Source of the DNA: Anthonomus grandis grandis
Taxonomy: Eukaryota > Arthropoda > Insecta > Coleoptera > Curculionidae
DNA: 64,000 nucleotides
Assembly: GCF_022605725.1 (NCBI RefSeq)
Contig: NC_065548.1
Location: 10,945,644-11,009,643 of the forward strand
Reading direction: 5' to 3'
Positions 1 through 9,838 of the stretch are shown one piece after another. Numbering within the stretch: position 1 is the stretch's first letter; each line of letters opens with the position of its first letter. The position numbers and the translations under genes were made by a program. Below the pieces are notes generated by a model. The model saw only the letters and a program-made list of their open reading frames with translations, searched no databases and was not told the DNA's origin.

Positions 1-268
1 TAATATACGTCATCTGCATTCATTTAACTTTGAATATTGACTTCTTTATAGAGTTTCTTATCATATTTTATTCAAAAGAATGCTTCGTATTTTATTAAAG
101 AGGGACAATAATATTGTTTGGTGCCTATCAAATTAAGTGACAAATTTTTACGATATTATAAGATTTTTTGTTATTTCTAGAAAAGCATTTGGCATCAATG
201 CATTAGAGTAGTTGCAACCAAACAAACTGCCCATAGTTCCACGGCAATGCTATTTCTAGCCTTTCAAT
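1..268 (+). repeat. Dispersed repeat, copy 1
   Basis: This block matches the reverse complement of about 16500-16727 over nearly its whole length, with scattered substitutions and small indels. The shared part runs from the TAATATACGT at the window edge to the stretch reading TCTAGCCTTTCAATGTTCT. The window edge falls inside the similarity, so the element probably extends further left. No coding potential or terminal structure identifies the family. It could be a fragment of a non-autonomous element or an LTR. Confidence 0.7.
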
Positions 269-779
269 GTTCTGAGATCTGATACCAATTAAAAATTAAT
301 TTTAACGATTTATTGCTTGAATTAATTATTTTTCAAATTTTGAATGAGAAAGTGGGAAAAATGTCTACTTGTGTTTTATAGGGTGTTGAAATAAAGTTTT
401 CAATGTTAACTTAACAACAAAATTTTAACATGTTTTCTTTAAAATGACAAAATTGAAAGTTTTGATTTAAACAATTCATTTCTCTCGGTGAAGTTATAAG
501 TTCTTCTCACTCTGTCCAGCAATTGACAATGCTTAGGGGCTCATCTTCATATAATATGTGTTTCCCCCTTTTTATTCAGTATTCATTGACGCCATATTAT
601 TAAGAAAGCAGCAGCCACTACTTTTTCTTCTAGAGTGCGTTCCACTTTAGCCACTAGCTTCTGTAGTGCTGCCTCTTTTGATCTTCCTTTAGCTTATTAG
701 TAGTCTTGAAAAAGATTGGTAGTTATCGCACCATCACTAAAATAAATTAACGCAACTAACACCATACTAAATGTAACAA
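269..779. other. AT-rich sequence, no gene seen
   Basis: No convincing reading frame or RNA gene. The minus strand between about 500 and 700 gives short open stretches rich in Lys, Glu and Ala, but they are broken by stops and match no family I recognise. Confidence 0.5.
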
Positions 780-1085
780 AGTATTAACGAAAACGACCTC
801 TAGCCCTTCAATCTCATTTGTCCTTTTGTCCGTCTCTATCCTGATTTATCCTCCGAGGCTTTTCTTCATCTCGGGAACCGATTTTCCGCGATCCAATCTG
901 TTCACCGTCGCGTCGCTTCGCCTCGCGTCGTTTTCGTTTTTCACGGTGCGAATATTTGAAGAAAACCCCGGAGCCCATCGTGCCGTGTTAAAACTTTTCA
1001 GTTTTCTTAGGAGCTAAGATGCTTCCAAGAGTTTTGCCTCTGCTGTTTTCGGCTTTGGAAATGCAGTAGCGGCGCAACGTTATTT
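780..1085. promoter_or_regulatory. GC-rich island, possible conserved regulatory DNA
   Basis: This 300-bp block is much richer in G+C and CpG (for example CGTCGCGTCGCTTCGCCTCG) than its surroundings. Open frames across it are short and resemble no known protein. Such islands in AT-rich insect DNA are often conserved non-coding elements or promoters. Neither is shown here, since no TATA box or clear initiator was found. Confidence 0.25.
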
Positions 1086-2240
1086 ACTTTAGTATTTAGG
1101 GGTTAGTCGATGGGATACAATATTGAATTTGTTGATATGGGACAACCAAATAATAGGTTTTTATAGATCTCAACATGCAACAAATCTTTCTCAGCACTCA
1201 TCTAAATTGATGCATCCGAAAAAGGTAACAATCAGGAAATAGAAGATATAAGACAAGCATCTTAAGTTACTTTTGTAATATTAAACTTAGTATAATATGG
1301 TTAATTGATGTGATGCACTTCGATAAGGAAGTCTTCTATAAAGCTTCAGTTAATATATGGTATTTTTAGTCAATGAACCTACAGTAGACATATTTTTTCC
1401 ACAACTTTGTCACACCAAAATTCTGGTTTCTGAATGAGGAACAGCCAAAGAGTATGTTTCTATCATACGTTTTTGGATCAGTCATCATCAAAGCTCTGCA
1501 CATGCAAAGCTCTTATTAAATAATCATCCTAGAAAGTGCAGGAGATGGTCAAGGATGAATGATGATTGCCTCAATTTTTTCCCATTTTACATTGTCGAGT
1601 GCTATGATGTAATCCTCTGGTAATCATAATAATATAGGTCGAATCTGCCAAAATGATCACAATAGTTGGTATATCTTTGACTTTAAATCGTGTTGCCATT
1701 TGACATTCTTTATTTCTTTTATCATTTACTTCCCAATAATTCATTTAATTTTAAATAGTGCGAGAAGCATTCCCAAGCCTTCCAGTCCCGAAATGTGTTT
1801 AGTAATATTATTATTTTTGAAGTTAATCTTGGTTGGAATTTGTTTTAACAAAGTCCTTCTTTCAAGTTATTCCATTCTTATTCTCCTTTCATTTAGTTAA
1901 AGGAATATTTGTTTTGAGCTAAGACTGATAATTTTTGTAATAACCTAAATTTCTATTTTCTCACATTTACATTGAGGTCTTTTTTTTTTAGTAGAGCAAA
2001 AGAATAGTGAAGAATCAAGGATTAGGAAGAAATGAAGGGTAGTGGCCATAGCATTTTACGCAATTTTTTGAACTAACAAAGCAGCCTACTACAGACCAAA
2101 CTATCTACTTTATTGACAATTTTTTTGTATATAGGGCAAATAAATCCTGAAAGTACATACATGTGAATCAAATGAGGTTTAGACTCTCGTGACCCTTTTA
2201 AATCCTAATTTCTATTATTGTTAGATATACTTTGATCTAT
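1086..2240. other. AT-rich sequence, no gene seen
   Basis: Low-complexity AT-rich DNA with scattered stops in all frames. No transposon domain, repeat structure or RNA gene was recognised. Confidence 0.5.
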
Positions 2241-2242
2241 AT

Positions 2243-2411
2243 AAACTAAAATCCACTATCCAGAGGGCCATAATTTTATTCTTATAGTTTCTGAGATCGC
2301 TTATTTTTTGTTGACTATTATCCTTTATTTAAAGCAGATAAACCCACAAGCGATAGACTTTCGTTCATATGAGGTAAATGAGAGTATCTTAAAAATTTTG
2401 AAAAAGAAAAT
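2243..2411 (+). repeat. Leader-like repeat upstream of ORF1, copy a
   Basis: The block containing CACTATCCAG, TTTCTGAGATC, AAAGCAGATAA and GGTAAATGAGA recurs at 4158-4345 and partly at 3470-3715. Copy a lies directly before an ORF1-like frame, so it may be the 5' leader of that non-LTR retrotransposon family. The other copies would then be 5' fragments of sibling insertions. Confidence 0.5.
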
Positions 2412-2935
2412 TTGGTATGGTTGGAGACTTATCTAAGGAGAAACAAATGCATAGGAAAGATGTTGAAGCTCAATCTTAATAAGAAGGAATCTAAAAAGCT
2501 AGTTAGTAATTTGTCTATTACCGGACCTGTTACTAAAAATAATAGGAGAGAACAAGCAGTGGAGAAAGGTCTGGCTTTATCTTCTTTTCTGGATCTCGTC
2601 GAATGATGTTGCCCTTTTTAAAACAGTACCAACGAAAAGCGGCGTAAAAGATATTTTTAAGGTAAAGCCTGAATAATAAAAGCGGATTCTTACAATCCGT
2701 GACAAAAAAGAAAAGCTGACACTTAAGTACACTAAATTTGGTGATTTAGATTCCAGAATCTTTGTCCATGAGAATCGAACCAATGAGACATACCAGACAA
2801 AACAAGCAACTTAAGGGTATTGTATACAAATATGTGTGGCATCATATATTCTAGCTCAAAAGAATAATGACTACAATGTTATTTTTATCCGGAACGAAAG
2901 TCAAGTAAACCACCTCCTTAAGTAGTCTATCAACT
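2412..2935 (+). pseudogene. Non-LTR retrotransposon ORF1 fragment (CR1/Jockey-like)
   Basis: An open frame begins at 2412 and continues after a stop and frame change to about 2935. The later part reads KDIFKVKP, then FVHENRTNE, then YNVIFIRNESQVNHLL. That order matches the C-terminal part of the ORF1 nucleic-acid-binding protein of insect CR1/Jockey-type elements (an E-x-L-T-like motif, then a basic stretch and an I-x-N-x-x-D/E-L motif). In the family this protein coats the RNA template. It is immediately followed by an endonuclease-like frame at 3002, the usual ORF1-ORF2 order. Several stops and shifts make it a pseudogene. The family call rests on pattern, not alignment. Confidence 0.5.
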
Positions 2936-3001
2936 AATTTCTCCTGTTTGTGTTTTATTGTTATCTGAATTTTGTTTAAAATTTCTTTTTTATAATTTAT
3001 C

Positions 3002-3440
3002 ATGGCTATTACGAATCTTCAAAAGAACTTAAAGATAGGACATATTAATGTATGATCAGTGGTGCCAAGTTTTAATGAAATTGAAGCTTTAATAGATTAC
3101 TCAAAATTGGACATATTAGGAGTAGTTTTGTTTTGACTCATATTTTTGATTTTAGGCCTGCTAATGCTCTAGTTAGAGGTAAAGTCGTGTAGCCTGTTAT
3201 AATATGTTGTGAGATTGTGACTTTATGTTTGGTTTGTCTTTGTCAATTTTTTAACAAAATAGGATTGGGCATAATTTATTGCCCTCTTCGTTTTAATATG
3301 ACTACTGTTTTGCGCCAACTGGAAGAATCCATAGATCCATGATGAAGTGATTATAATGAGAAATATTAATCTTAATCTATTACGAAATACTAACATAACC
3401 AATCCGTTGAATAACTTGCTTGATACTTTTAAGTTCAACC
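3002..3440 (+). pseudogene. Apurinic-like endonuclease of non-LTR ORF2, N-terminal part
   Basis: The frame opens MAITNLQKNLKIGHINV and continues SVVPSFNEIEALIDYSKLDILGV after one stop. This is the characteristic start of the endonuclease domain that nicks target DNA for target-primed reverse transcription (I-G-H-I-N-x-R-S-L, then I-x-E-T). Downstream, in other frames, GLGIIYCPLRFN corresponds to the family's G-x-I-Y-R-P-P segment. The invariant Glu of the E-T-W-L motif is not recovered and the frame is broken several times. No RT domain follows, so the copy ends inside the endonuclease. It follows the ORF1 fragment by about 65 bases. Confidence 0.55.
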
Positions 3441-3469
3441 ATATATTTTAGCTTCTTTTAATAAATAAA

Positions 3470-3715
3470 AGGATAGTGTCATATCACTGTTTCCTGAACT
3501 ATAAAGCAGGCTATCACTTTACAAATTACCTACTACCTAGTTTTTTAAGATGAATATCTTTTTCTATAAGAAATTTAAAAAATTTATATAAATATATAAT
3601 ACAGAAAAGACTCCATGTGAAGTAAATGAGACAATAGAGAAAACCGTGGCTTTTACCTTTTTGAACTTCTATCTTTTCTGGACATATTCTAATCTATATC
3701 AAGTAAAATCATGCA
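3470..3715 (+). repeat. Leader-like repeat, partial copy b
   Basis: Segments such as GTGAAGTAAATGAGA and a later TATCTTTTCTGGA match the stretch 2360-2640 of copy a with extra insertions. It is probably a decayed 5' fragment of the same non-LTR family. Confidence 0.4.
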
Positions 3716-4157
3716 AAAACCTAGTCACCTTTATTAATTATCATCAAGTGAATAAAAAAAAATAATTATAATAATTATTCAGTTATGCTTTTATTCAGCT
3801 AGAACTGATTAAGTGTAATAAAATAATCAAAGTGATATAAAAAAATCATCAAGCTAAAACCAATTCAATAATTATTTTATTTTAATGCAGATAAGCAAAC
3901 ATTTAGCTGGAATTAAATAAATAATCAGCAGAGTGATTTTTTCCAATGTATCAGTGGCTTTTTATGATTTAGAGAATTATAATACAATTATAGCTGCCCT
4001 TTAAAATGATACGAAAACCCATCGATTTTAAGTTCTTTAAACCAGAGTGCCTCATTGGTTTTTGCAAGGCTATTAGCCTCTGGTGGCACATGCTGGGTCT
4101 ATTAGTGCGTAAGAGCCCCTTTGGCTACCCACTGTCTTACAATTAATAAAGTAAAAT
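3716..4157. other. No gene seen
   Basis: AT-rich sequence with short repeats of the AAGCAGATAAGC type near 3880. The block 4030-4140 is richer in G+C but has no open frame or RNA-gene signature that I can support. Confidence 0.45.
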
Positions 4158-4345
4158 ACACTATCCAGTAAGTCATATTTTCTATTTTCTGAGATCAAGA
4201 ATTATTATATACCTATTGCCAAACATTTAAAGCAGATAAGCCTAGATGGGATAGAGTTTCTTTCTTTAATGTGAAGTAAATGAGATTATCTTGAGTATTT
4301 GGAAGAAGAAACTGTTTGACATTTGGAATTTTTTGGTCACCTTCT
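4158..4345 (+). repeat. Leader-like repeat, copy c
   Basis: This aligns by eye with 2243-2411, sharing CACTATCCAG, TTTCTGAGATC, AAAGCAGATAAGCC and AAATGAGA in the same order. No ORF1 frame follows it here. Confidence 0.5.
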
Positions 4346-4529
4346 CTTCTTTATAATAAAGTGAATTGGACTATTCACGACTGTTGTAGATCTTCTTATC
4401 CAGTCATGTTAGTCTTGGAGGCAAATTTTTAAATCAGAAAAGTACATTTTTAAAATCGTTTAAGGCCTACAGATCTTCTGTTATTAAAATTTTTAACACA
4501 ATACAGGTTTCGACGATAAAACTCCATTA

Positions 4530-4900
4530 TTTTTCTGCGTCATACGTTTTCCCGCGTCCCCTCACCTAATACGACTTTGGCATCCAGATCTTTCGTTGCC
4601 GGTCTGGAAAAACAACAGCTTGAGTAATGCAGTGATCTTTCCGAATGTGCCTTTCTATTCTAGTTTCCTCCCGTTCCCGTACTGTTTCTCTTTCGGGGGT
4701 TCGGGATATCGATTAGGGGGGTGGCGGGGGGGATGTTCAACTCGCTGCGCCTTTGCTCATTTATTACGAGAGGAGGGTGAGGAGGGGCAAAGCGGATAAG
4801 AAAAAGTATATAAGGGATTTTTAAATTACTTTTGTTGTCTCTTCGTGTTGGTGTTTGACGACGCGGATTTTTTACGAGGCGTTTACGACTGACTGAAATT
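4530..4900 (+). promoter_or_regulatory. GC-rich island with a TATA-box-like element
   Basis: A G+C-rich block (GGGGGGTGGCGGGGGG near 4720) ends in TATATAAG at 4807-4814, followed by T-rich DNA and then GACGACGCGG and GACGACTG-like motifs about 50-80 bases downstream. The arrangement could be a core promoter reading rightwards. There is no supported gene downstream; the next coding remnant, at 5253, belongs to a retrotransposon. The plus-strand frame at 4596-4799 has no recognisable domain. Promoter function is inference only. Confidence 0.3.
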
Positions 4901-5252
4901 AGACGTTGGAAAACTTGAATGCGCAGATTTTAAAAACAACTGTCTTTTGTTTGTCTTTTTTTTTCAGTACCTAATTATTTTTATTTAATTTTTTTAACTA
5001 GAATTATTATTATGAACAACAAAACAGAACACCTTTTTTTTTTCAAAACATTGCACTACGGTCCTGCTCTCCGGCGTTTCAAAATTTTTTTTTACATTCG
5101 CCATTCAGGCAGAACCGCCTTGCCTTTTCAAAATTAAAATTTCTTGCCTTTTCAAAATTAAAAAATCCATATTTTTTTAACAGTTTATATTACGCTTTCT
5201 GTACTAAAAGTACGCAATTAAGACCGAAAGACAAAAGAAATCGAGTAACCTC

Positions 5253-5690
5253 ATGATGCTTAATCTTCCAAAAGGGAGTGAACAGGATGAGCTGACTAAA
5301 GCTAGAGACTTGCTAAGACTTGTTAGACTTGTAGGATCATCTATTAGCATCATAACTGCATTAAGAATTGAAAGGCAAAATAAAAATTGCCGTTGCTCAA
5401 TTCGTGTAACTCTACTATCTTGTGATGATATTCTCTAAGTCTTTAGGAATAAAAAAAAATTAGATCAAAGCCGAGCAGTATGCCTTGAATCTGATCTAAC
5501 TTCAGAGCAAAGAGTCGAACTCAATAACCTAAACACTAAATTAAAAAGAAAACAATCAATGGTAAAAAGAACAGCTTTTCCTAAGCATGGTGCAGAACTG
5601 TTTTCAGAATGTTTGAGGTCTATGAACAAATTTATGTTTGCTTTTTGCAAATGTCTCATGTTCATGGTTGTCTAATGAATTCTTAATAGT
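5253..5690 (+). pseudogene. Non-LTR retrotransposon ORF1 fragment
   Basis: Starting at 5253 the frame reads LPKGSEQDELTKARDLL, then a stop, then FRNKKKLDQSRAVCLESDLT and EQRVELNNLNTKLKRKQ in the next frame. The order (an RRM-like segment, a V-L-R-N-K-K-x-L block, then D-x-T-x-x-Q-R-x-x-L and a basic helix) is that of ORF1 proteins from insect non-LTR elements. An endonuclease of the same strand follows within 60 bases. Stops and at least one frameshift show that it is dead. Confidence 0.55.
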
Positions 5691-5750
5691 TAAACACAGA
5701 TAGTTGAAATTTACACTGCAAGGACTGACATCTAAGACTAGTATTTCTTA

Positions 5751-6003
5751 AGAGGAGAGGGCGAGTTAATAGCGGTACGTAAATCCCTTACTCGCAGACC
5801 ATTACCTGCTAGTAACAACATTAAACATTTATGTGTTCAAATTGATTTCGATGGTAACCAGTTTTTTTTAACAACAGCCTATTTTCCTCCTCAAACAAAG
5901 TTTGATAAAAATATTGTGGTTTGCAAGGATCTGGAAAAACTCTCCGAGAAGTTTCTTAATTACAAGGTTTTTTGTTTTGGGAGATTTTAATCTTTCCCAT
6001 GCT
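5751..6003 (+). pseudogene. Apurinic-like endonuclease fragment (ORF2), plus strand
   Basis: The frame GELIAVRKSL, then LCVQIDFDGNQFFLTTAYFPP, then DLEKLSEKF and FGDFNLSH (the last after a one-base shift at about 5980) matches the middle of the retrotransposon endonuclease: the G-G-x-x-I-A-V strand, the Y-x-P-P loop and the G-D-F-N metal-binding motif. Together with the ORF1 piece upstream it forms the 5' half of one element. The N-terminal part of the domain is missing, so a deletion joined ORF1 to mid-endonuclease. The frame ends at about 6003, and opposite-strand RT sequence starts about 200 bases later. Confidence 0.7.
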
Positions 6004-6206
6004 TAGTAATACAGAGAAAAATCATATCAATTAATTAATAATAATACTCTATTCTGTAAAGTATAAAGTATATAATATTCTAAAAGGCAAAAATTAAATG
6101 GTGTCCATAATAAAAAATAGTCTTGATTTTGGTAAAAAATTACCAAAATATGTATAAAAATGAAAAATCAAAATGCTTAACATTCTATGTACTTAAAAAG
6201 ACCTAT

Positions 6207-7790
6207 TTACTTTATACTTTCTATAATGGACCTTAAACTGTCAACAAAAATATCGAACCGTTCATGTAAATTATTATTAATATAATTCTGACACATTATA
6301 TTAATAGGGGATTTAAACAAAAAATTAGTCCTAGCGGGATTTACATAAAATGATCTAAAATGCCTAGAGTTTATTCTTGGTACCCGAAAATCTAAACCAG
6401 CCAAAAGGGTGGGACAGTCAATCTTGTTATGAATGAGGTTATATAAGAATTTTATGGAAAGAATTTCTCTTCTTTTTGCTAAGGGTATAATATTAAATTT
6501 ATTAAAGTAAAATTGATTATCCAAACCTCTGACTGGAAAGACACCTTTCTCTCTAAACCAGAGATACTTCATAAACTTGCGCTAAATGCGCTCAATATCA
6601 TCTATCAAGTAGATATAAATTGGGTACCAAATTAGAGATCCGTATTTTATTTTTGAGCGTATGTAAGAGAATAAAAGTAGTTTTAAAGTATTAATATTTT
6701 CAAAGTGCCGACAGTTTCGATAAATAAAACCCATTAATTTGGCAGAATCAGAAACTATTTTTGCTACATACTTTGCGAAACTTAATTTCGAATCATAAGT
6801 AATTCCCAGATCAATTGCCTTATCCACTACTCTCGCTAACACAACATTATTTGCTCTATAGTCAAAATTGATTGACAACAGTTTTCTAGGAAATGAGAAA
6901 ATAGAGCATTTATTAATATTTAAATATAGTCTATTTACCAAAATTCTCTACTTTATTAAGATTTATCTGAAGGAAGGTGCTATGTCTAATTTGACATGGG
7001 CATATATTCTATAATAAAGAACTATTTCGAAAAAGTTTGGAGAAATTACATAAGATCGATATAGCTCTGTAATTTTGAATGTCGTTCTTCGGTCCCTTTT
7101 TGAGTATCGGGGATATTCTTGCAGTCTTCCATTTATCGAGAAATACTGTTGAAGACAAGATTAAATATATGGGCAATAGGCCCTGACAAAACGCGAATAC
7201 AATCTTTAACGACAAGACAAACTCCATCGGTACCGGAGGTCAACTTACTTTTTAGTTTATTGGAGGCGGTGACAATTTCATCTTCCGAAAAATTATAAGA
7301 GCAATTTAGAGAGTTGTTAATAGTCTGGCTCGATTCAATACCAACATTAATACTAGATGGGTCCGACTTAATATATACGCTTTGAAAGAAAGTTCCAAAT
7401 GCATCAACAATTTGCTGTGGATCTTTTATTGTACGATCCTGAAACAGCATTACTCCGGGAATACGTGAAATTCCTTTCTTATTCTGCACATAGTTCCAAA
7501 AATCGGAGAAGTCTACATTAATTCGATTTTTGGCTGATCGAGAAAATTCTAAAAAAGCAATCCTCATTTGTTCTTTAATATTGCTTCGAACTATTTTAAA
7601 CTGATTTTCATAATAATGAGTTCTGTATTTCTTATCGAATTAAATTCTTTAGTTTGATATTTTTTATGATATCAAAATTAAACCAGACTAGAAATTTATA
7701 TTTTTTAACGATTTTAAGCCGAACTGCTCTATGAAATATTTCATTAAGTGTACTGATGGTAGATAAAAGACAAAACGTTGAATGGGAAAC
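6207..7790 (-). pseudogene. Non-LTR retrotransposon reverse transcriptase, palm deleted
   Basis: Read on the minus strand from about 7790, the frames give the linker between endonuclease and RT (FSEDEIVTASNKLKSKL with SGTDGV), the finger blocks (WKTARISPILKKGPKNDIQNYRAISIL at about 7060-7140), then thumb and C-terminal regions (LYLNINKCSIFSF, LFSYIRSKIKYGSLIW, and a tail with FLYNLIHN). The palm segment carrying the KAFD and Y/F-A-D-D motifs is absent between about 7010 and 6940, so catalysis is impossible. At least three frameshifts are present. The 3' flank ends near 6030. It faces the plus-strand ORF1/endonuclease piece. The order does not fit simple twin priming, so these are probably two separate insertions. 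Confidence 0.8.
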
Positions 7791-8890
7791 ATAAGATCAT
7801 CCTCTTTTCTTGAAAGTAAATGCCATTGCGATAATATATATTTTGTGAGGTGCCTAATATATGAGATATATCAGTGGAACCAACAGTGATAGATGTATCT
7901 TAAGGTGTGAGAGGTAAATTCTAAGAATATACTTTCTTCGCATTCTTAACATCTGAAGTGATAAATTCCAGACGCAAGTTAGGAGTGTACAAATATAGTA
8001 AAATATTTTAAACATACACGGTATTCCTCTTTTATTGTGAATCTTTATTGACAACGAGACCAAAAATTATTTTTTTTACGAAAAATATACAGATCCATGG
8101 ACTGTCTTTAAATCTATTTTTTTTTAATTTTTTAAGAATAATGAGAGTTAGTACTATAAAATATTATTTTTATTTGATTTGGTAACCACTGGAAGAAAAT
8201 CTTGTTAGTCTTTTAATTGATGTTCTAGCAAAGCAGGAATTTTATTGAAATCTATGGTCAATTTTCTCTCGTATGCAAATTAGCTTTCTCTAGATATTTT
8301 GCCTTTTTTTTTAAACAAGGAATAAAGAAAAAGATAGTTTTTGTTGAAAACTGGCTGTAAAAATTGTCGTAAATTCTAGAAAAATTTACTATATTTCGAT
8401 TTTTTATAGGAAAATGGAAAAAATTAATTAAGGGTAACTTAAACAAAAATGTTTTTTTGCTAAAAATTCAGAGATTTAATTGAGAGAGATAAAATTAGTA
8501 TTATTTTAAATAAAAATTCTATGAATGAATTAATGTAGTATAGATTTAGCATCAGTGCGACAAAATACACTCTACTAAATAAGTCTCGCATTACCATACA
8601 ATATTAAAAATCTGCCTGTAAAAAATATTTTTGTTCTTTAATATTTACACGTCCACCTTTTGCTTAAGATAACTTTCTTTTAAAATAACTTCAATAGTAT
8701 TAAAACATTTGCAATTGATTGAAAAACGCCTTAATAACTTTAAAACGACTGTGAGACTGCTTGATTCTTCATCTCAGTACCACAAATTCTATATAAAATA
8801 ATGTTTCTACAAATAAAACAGTGATGTCAGTCAATAAGATGGTTCATTTAAGGATAACTTTTTCAGATAAATCACGAATTCCATAATATT
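7791..8890. other. AT-rich sequence, no gene seen
   Basis: No domain recognised on either strand. The last 150 bases may contain the left flank of the Tc1 element that follows, but I could not define its terminal inverted repeat. Confidence 0.5.
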
Positions 8891-8894
8891 GAAT

Positions 8895-9480
8895 ATGGAT
8901 CGTCGTGCAAACCCAACTGCAATTCAACAACTTTAACAAGAATTGATCACAATCGCTAATTTAGTTAGCGTTAAACAATCAATGGTATTCTGCACGGTTG
9001 TTAACAGGAAACAAGAAGGTACGACAAGCAACTAGTACCAGGTTGACCTCTTTCAACGGTGCATTAGTTTATCGATTTTCGATCCTGCAAAAAGTTTGTT
9101 AAAGACATGTGACTGCAACTCAGCTCTTGGAACATCAGAAATCCTGAAGTAATTTCAAATAAGGGTCAAAGTAGCTGTCACTGCTCCTTGTCTCACTAGA
9201 GAGCACCAGGTAGCATGCTTAGCATTTTCAAAATGGCACTTAATATGGCATATAAATAATTGGGTTAACGTGCTGTTCCCAGATTTTATTTATACTCCTC
9301 AGATCAAGGATACCTGTTTACAGGCGATATGGTTAAAGCTATTTTTAGTATAACAGAATTTCGGCGGAAGGTCTGTTATGCGCTGGGGGGGAATATCTTT
9401 AAAGAGTTACACGGAATTGGTACTGCTTGATGGGAGCTTCTTGACTGTTATTTTTGAACAACATATTCTGATAATGCGTG
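8895..9480 (+). pseudogene. Tc1-like transposase, N-terminal and middle part
   Basis: From the ATG at 8895 the frame reads MDRRANPTAIQQL, then VSVKQSM, later LTREHQVACLAFSKWHL, NNWVNVLFPDFIYT and MRWGGISLKSYTELVLLDG. This follows Tc1 transposases: paired helix-turn-helix DNA-binding region, the R-x-x-F-A-x-x-H-x-x-W block, the V-L-F-S-D-E-S catalytic strand (here LFPDF), and the W-G-x-I-S and L-x-G-x-L-T blocks. Several in-frame stops are present. The frame breaks at about 9480 where an RTE element is inserted, and the C-terminal third resumes at 10981. Tc1 enzymes cut and paste DNA at TA sites. Confidence 0.8.
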
Positions 9481-9665
9481 ATGATGATAATCAATTTAAA
9501 AGAAAAACACTTAGGGAAGGCCACACAGCTAAGACAAATAATTAACAAGGAGATATCCAAAGCAATTCGAAGGGATGTGATGCTATACAACACTGAAAAA
9601 AAAATCACTAGAAGACGATGGATTCAAAACACTAAATGCAAAACTATCAAAGGTAAATTATAGAC

Positions 9666-9838
9666 ATAATAGAAAAAATAAAGACCCTAAGTCTCGGTCT
9701 CGACATATTTTTTATATGTCCCGAAGGTCACATGTTTCGCTTAATATAAAGCATCATCAGACCTTATAAACTAGTAATAATACTCAACTCACCTGTTTAG
9801 TACTTTAGTCTTTTTAAGATAATGGACGAGTTCTTTCA
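9666..9838 (-). mobile_element. Small hammerhead-bearing insertion inside the RTE element
   Basis: Between the RTE linker and the EQAGF block lies about 175 bp unlike any RTE coding sequence, bounded by ATAGAC at 9660-9665 and 9839-9844, a possible 6-bp target duplication. Its minus strand carries a hammerhead motif (9724-9765). The size and content fit a PLE-derived or retrozyme-like non-autonomous element. The short direct repeats could be chance. Confidence 0.45.
9724..9765 (-). ncRNA. Hammerhead ribozyme motif, G at the cleavage site
   Basis: On the minus strand, AAGGU is followed by CUGAUGA, one unpaired U, stem II (GCUU, loop UAUAUU, AAGC), GAA, a palindromic stem III ACAUGU and then ACCUU, which pairs perfectly with AAGGU to form stem I. 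All core residues 3-9 and 12-14 are present. The nucleotide before stem I (position 17, at 9729) is G, whereas active hammerheads need A, C or U. It is probably a recently inactivated copy. The very short stem III is typical of the PLE/retrozyme class. Confidence 0.7.

Noticed and set aside
2770..2785. AATCGAACCAATGAG as part of a tRNA
   Set aside because: No cloverleaf can be drawn; it is inside an ORF1 remnant.
5253..7790. Plus-strand ORF1/endonuclease and minus-strand RT as one twin-primed insertion
   Set aside because: In twin priming the inverted 5' part should lie on the 5' side of the 3' part; here it lies beyond the 3' end.
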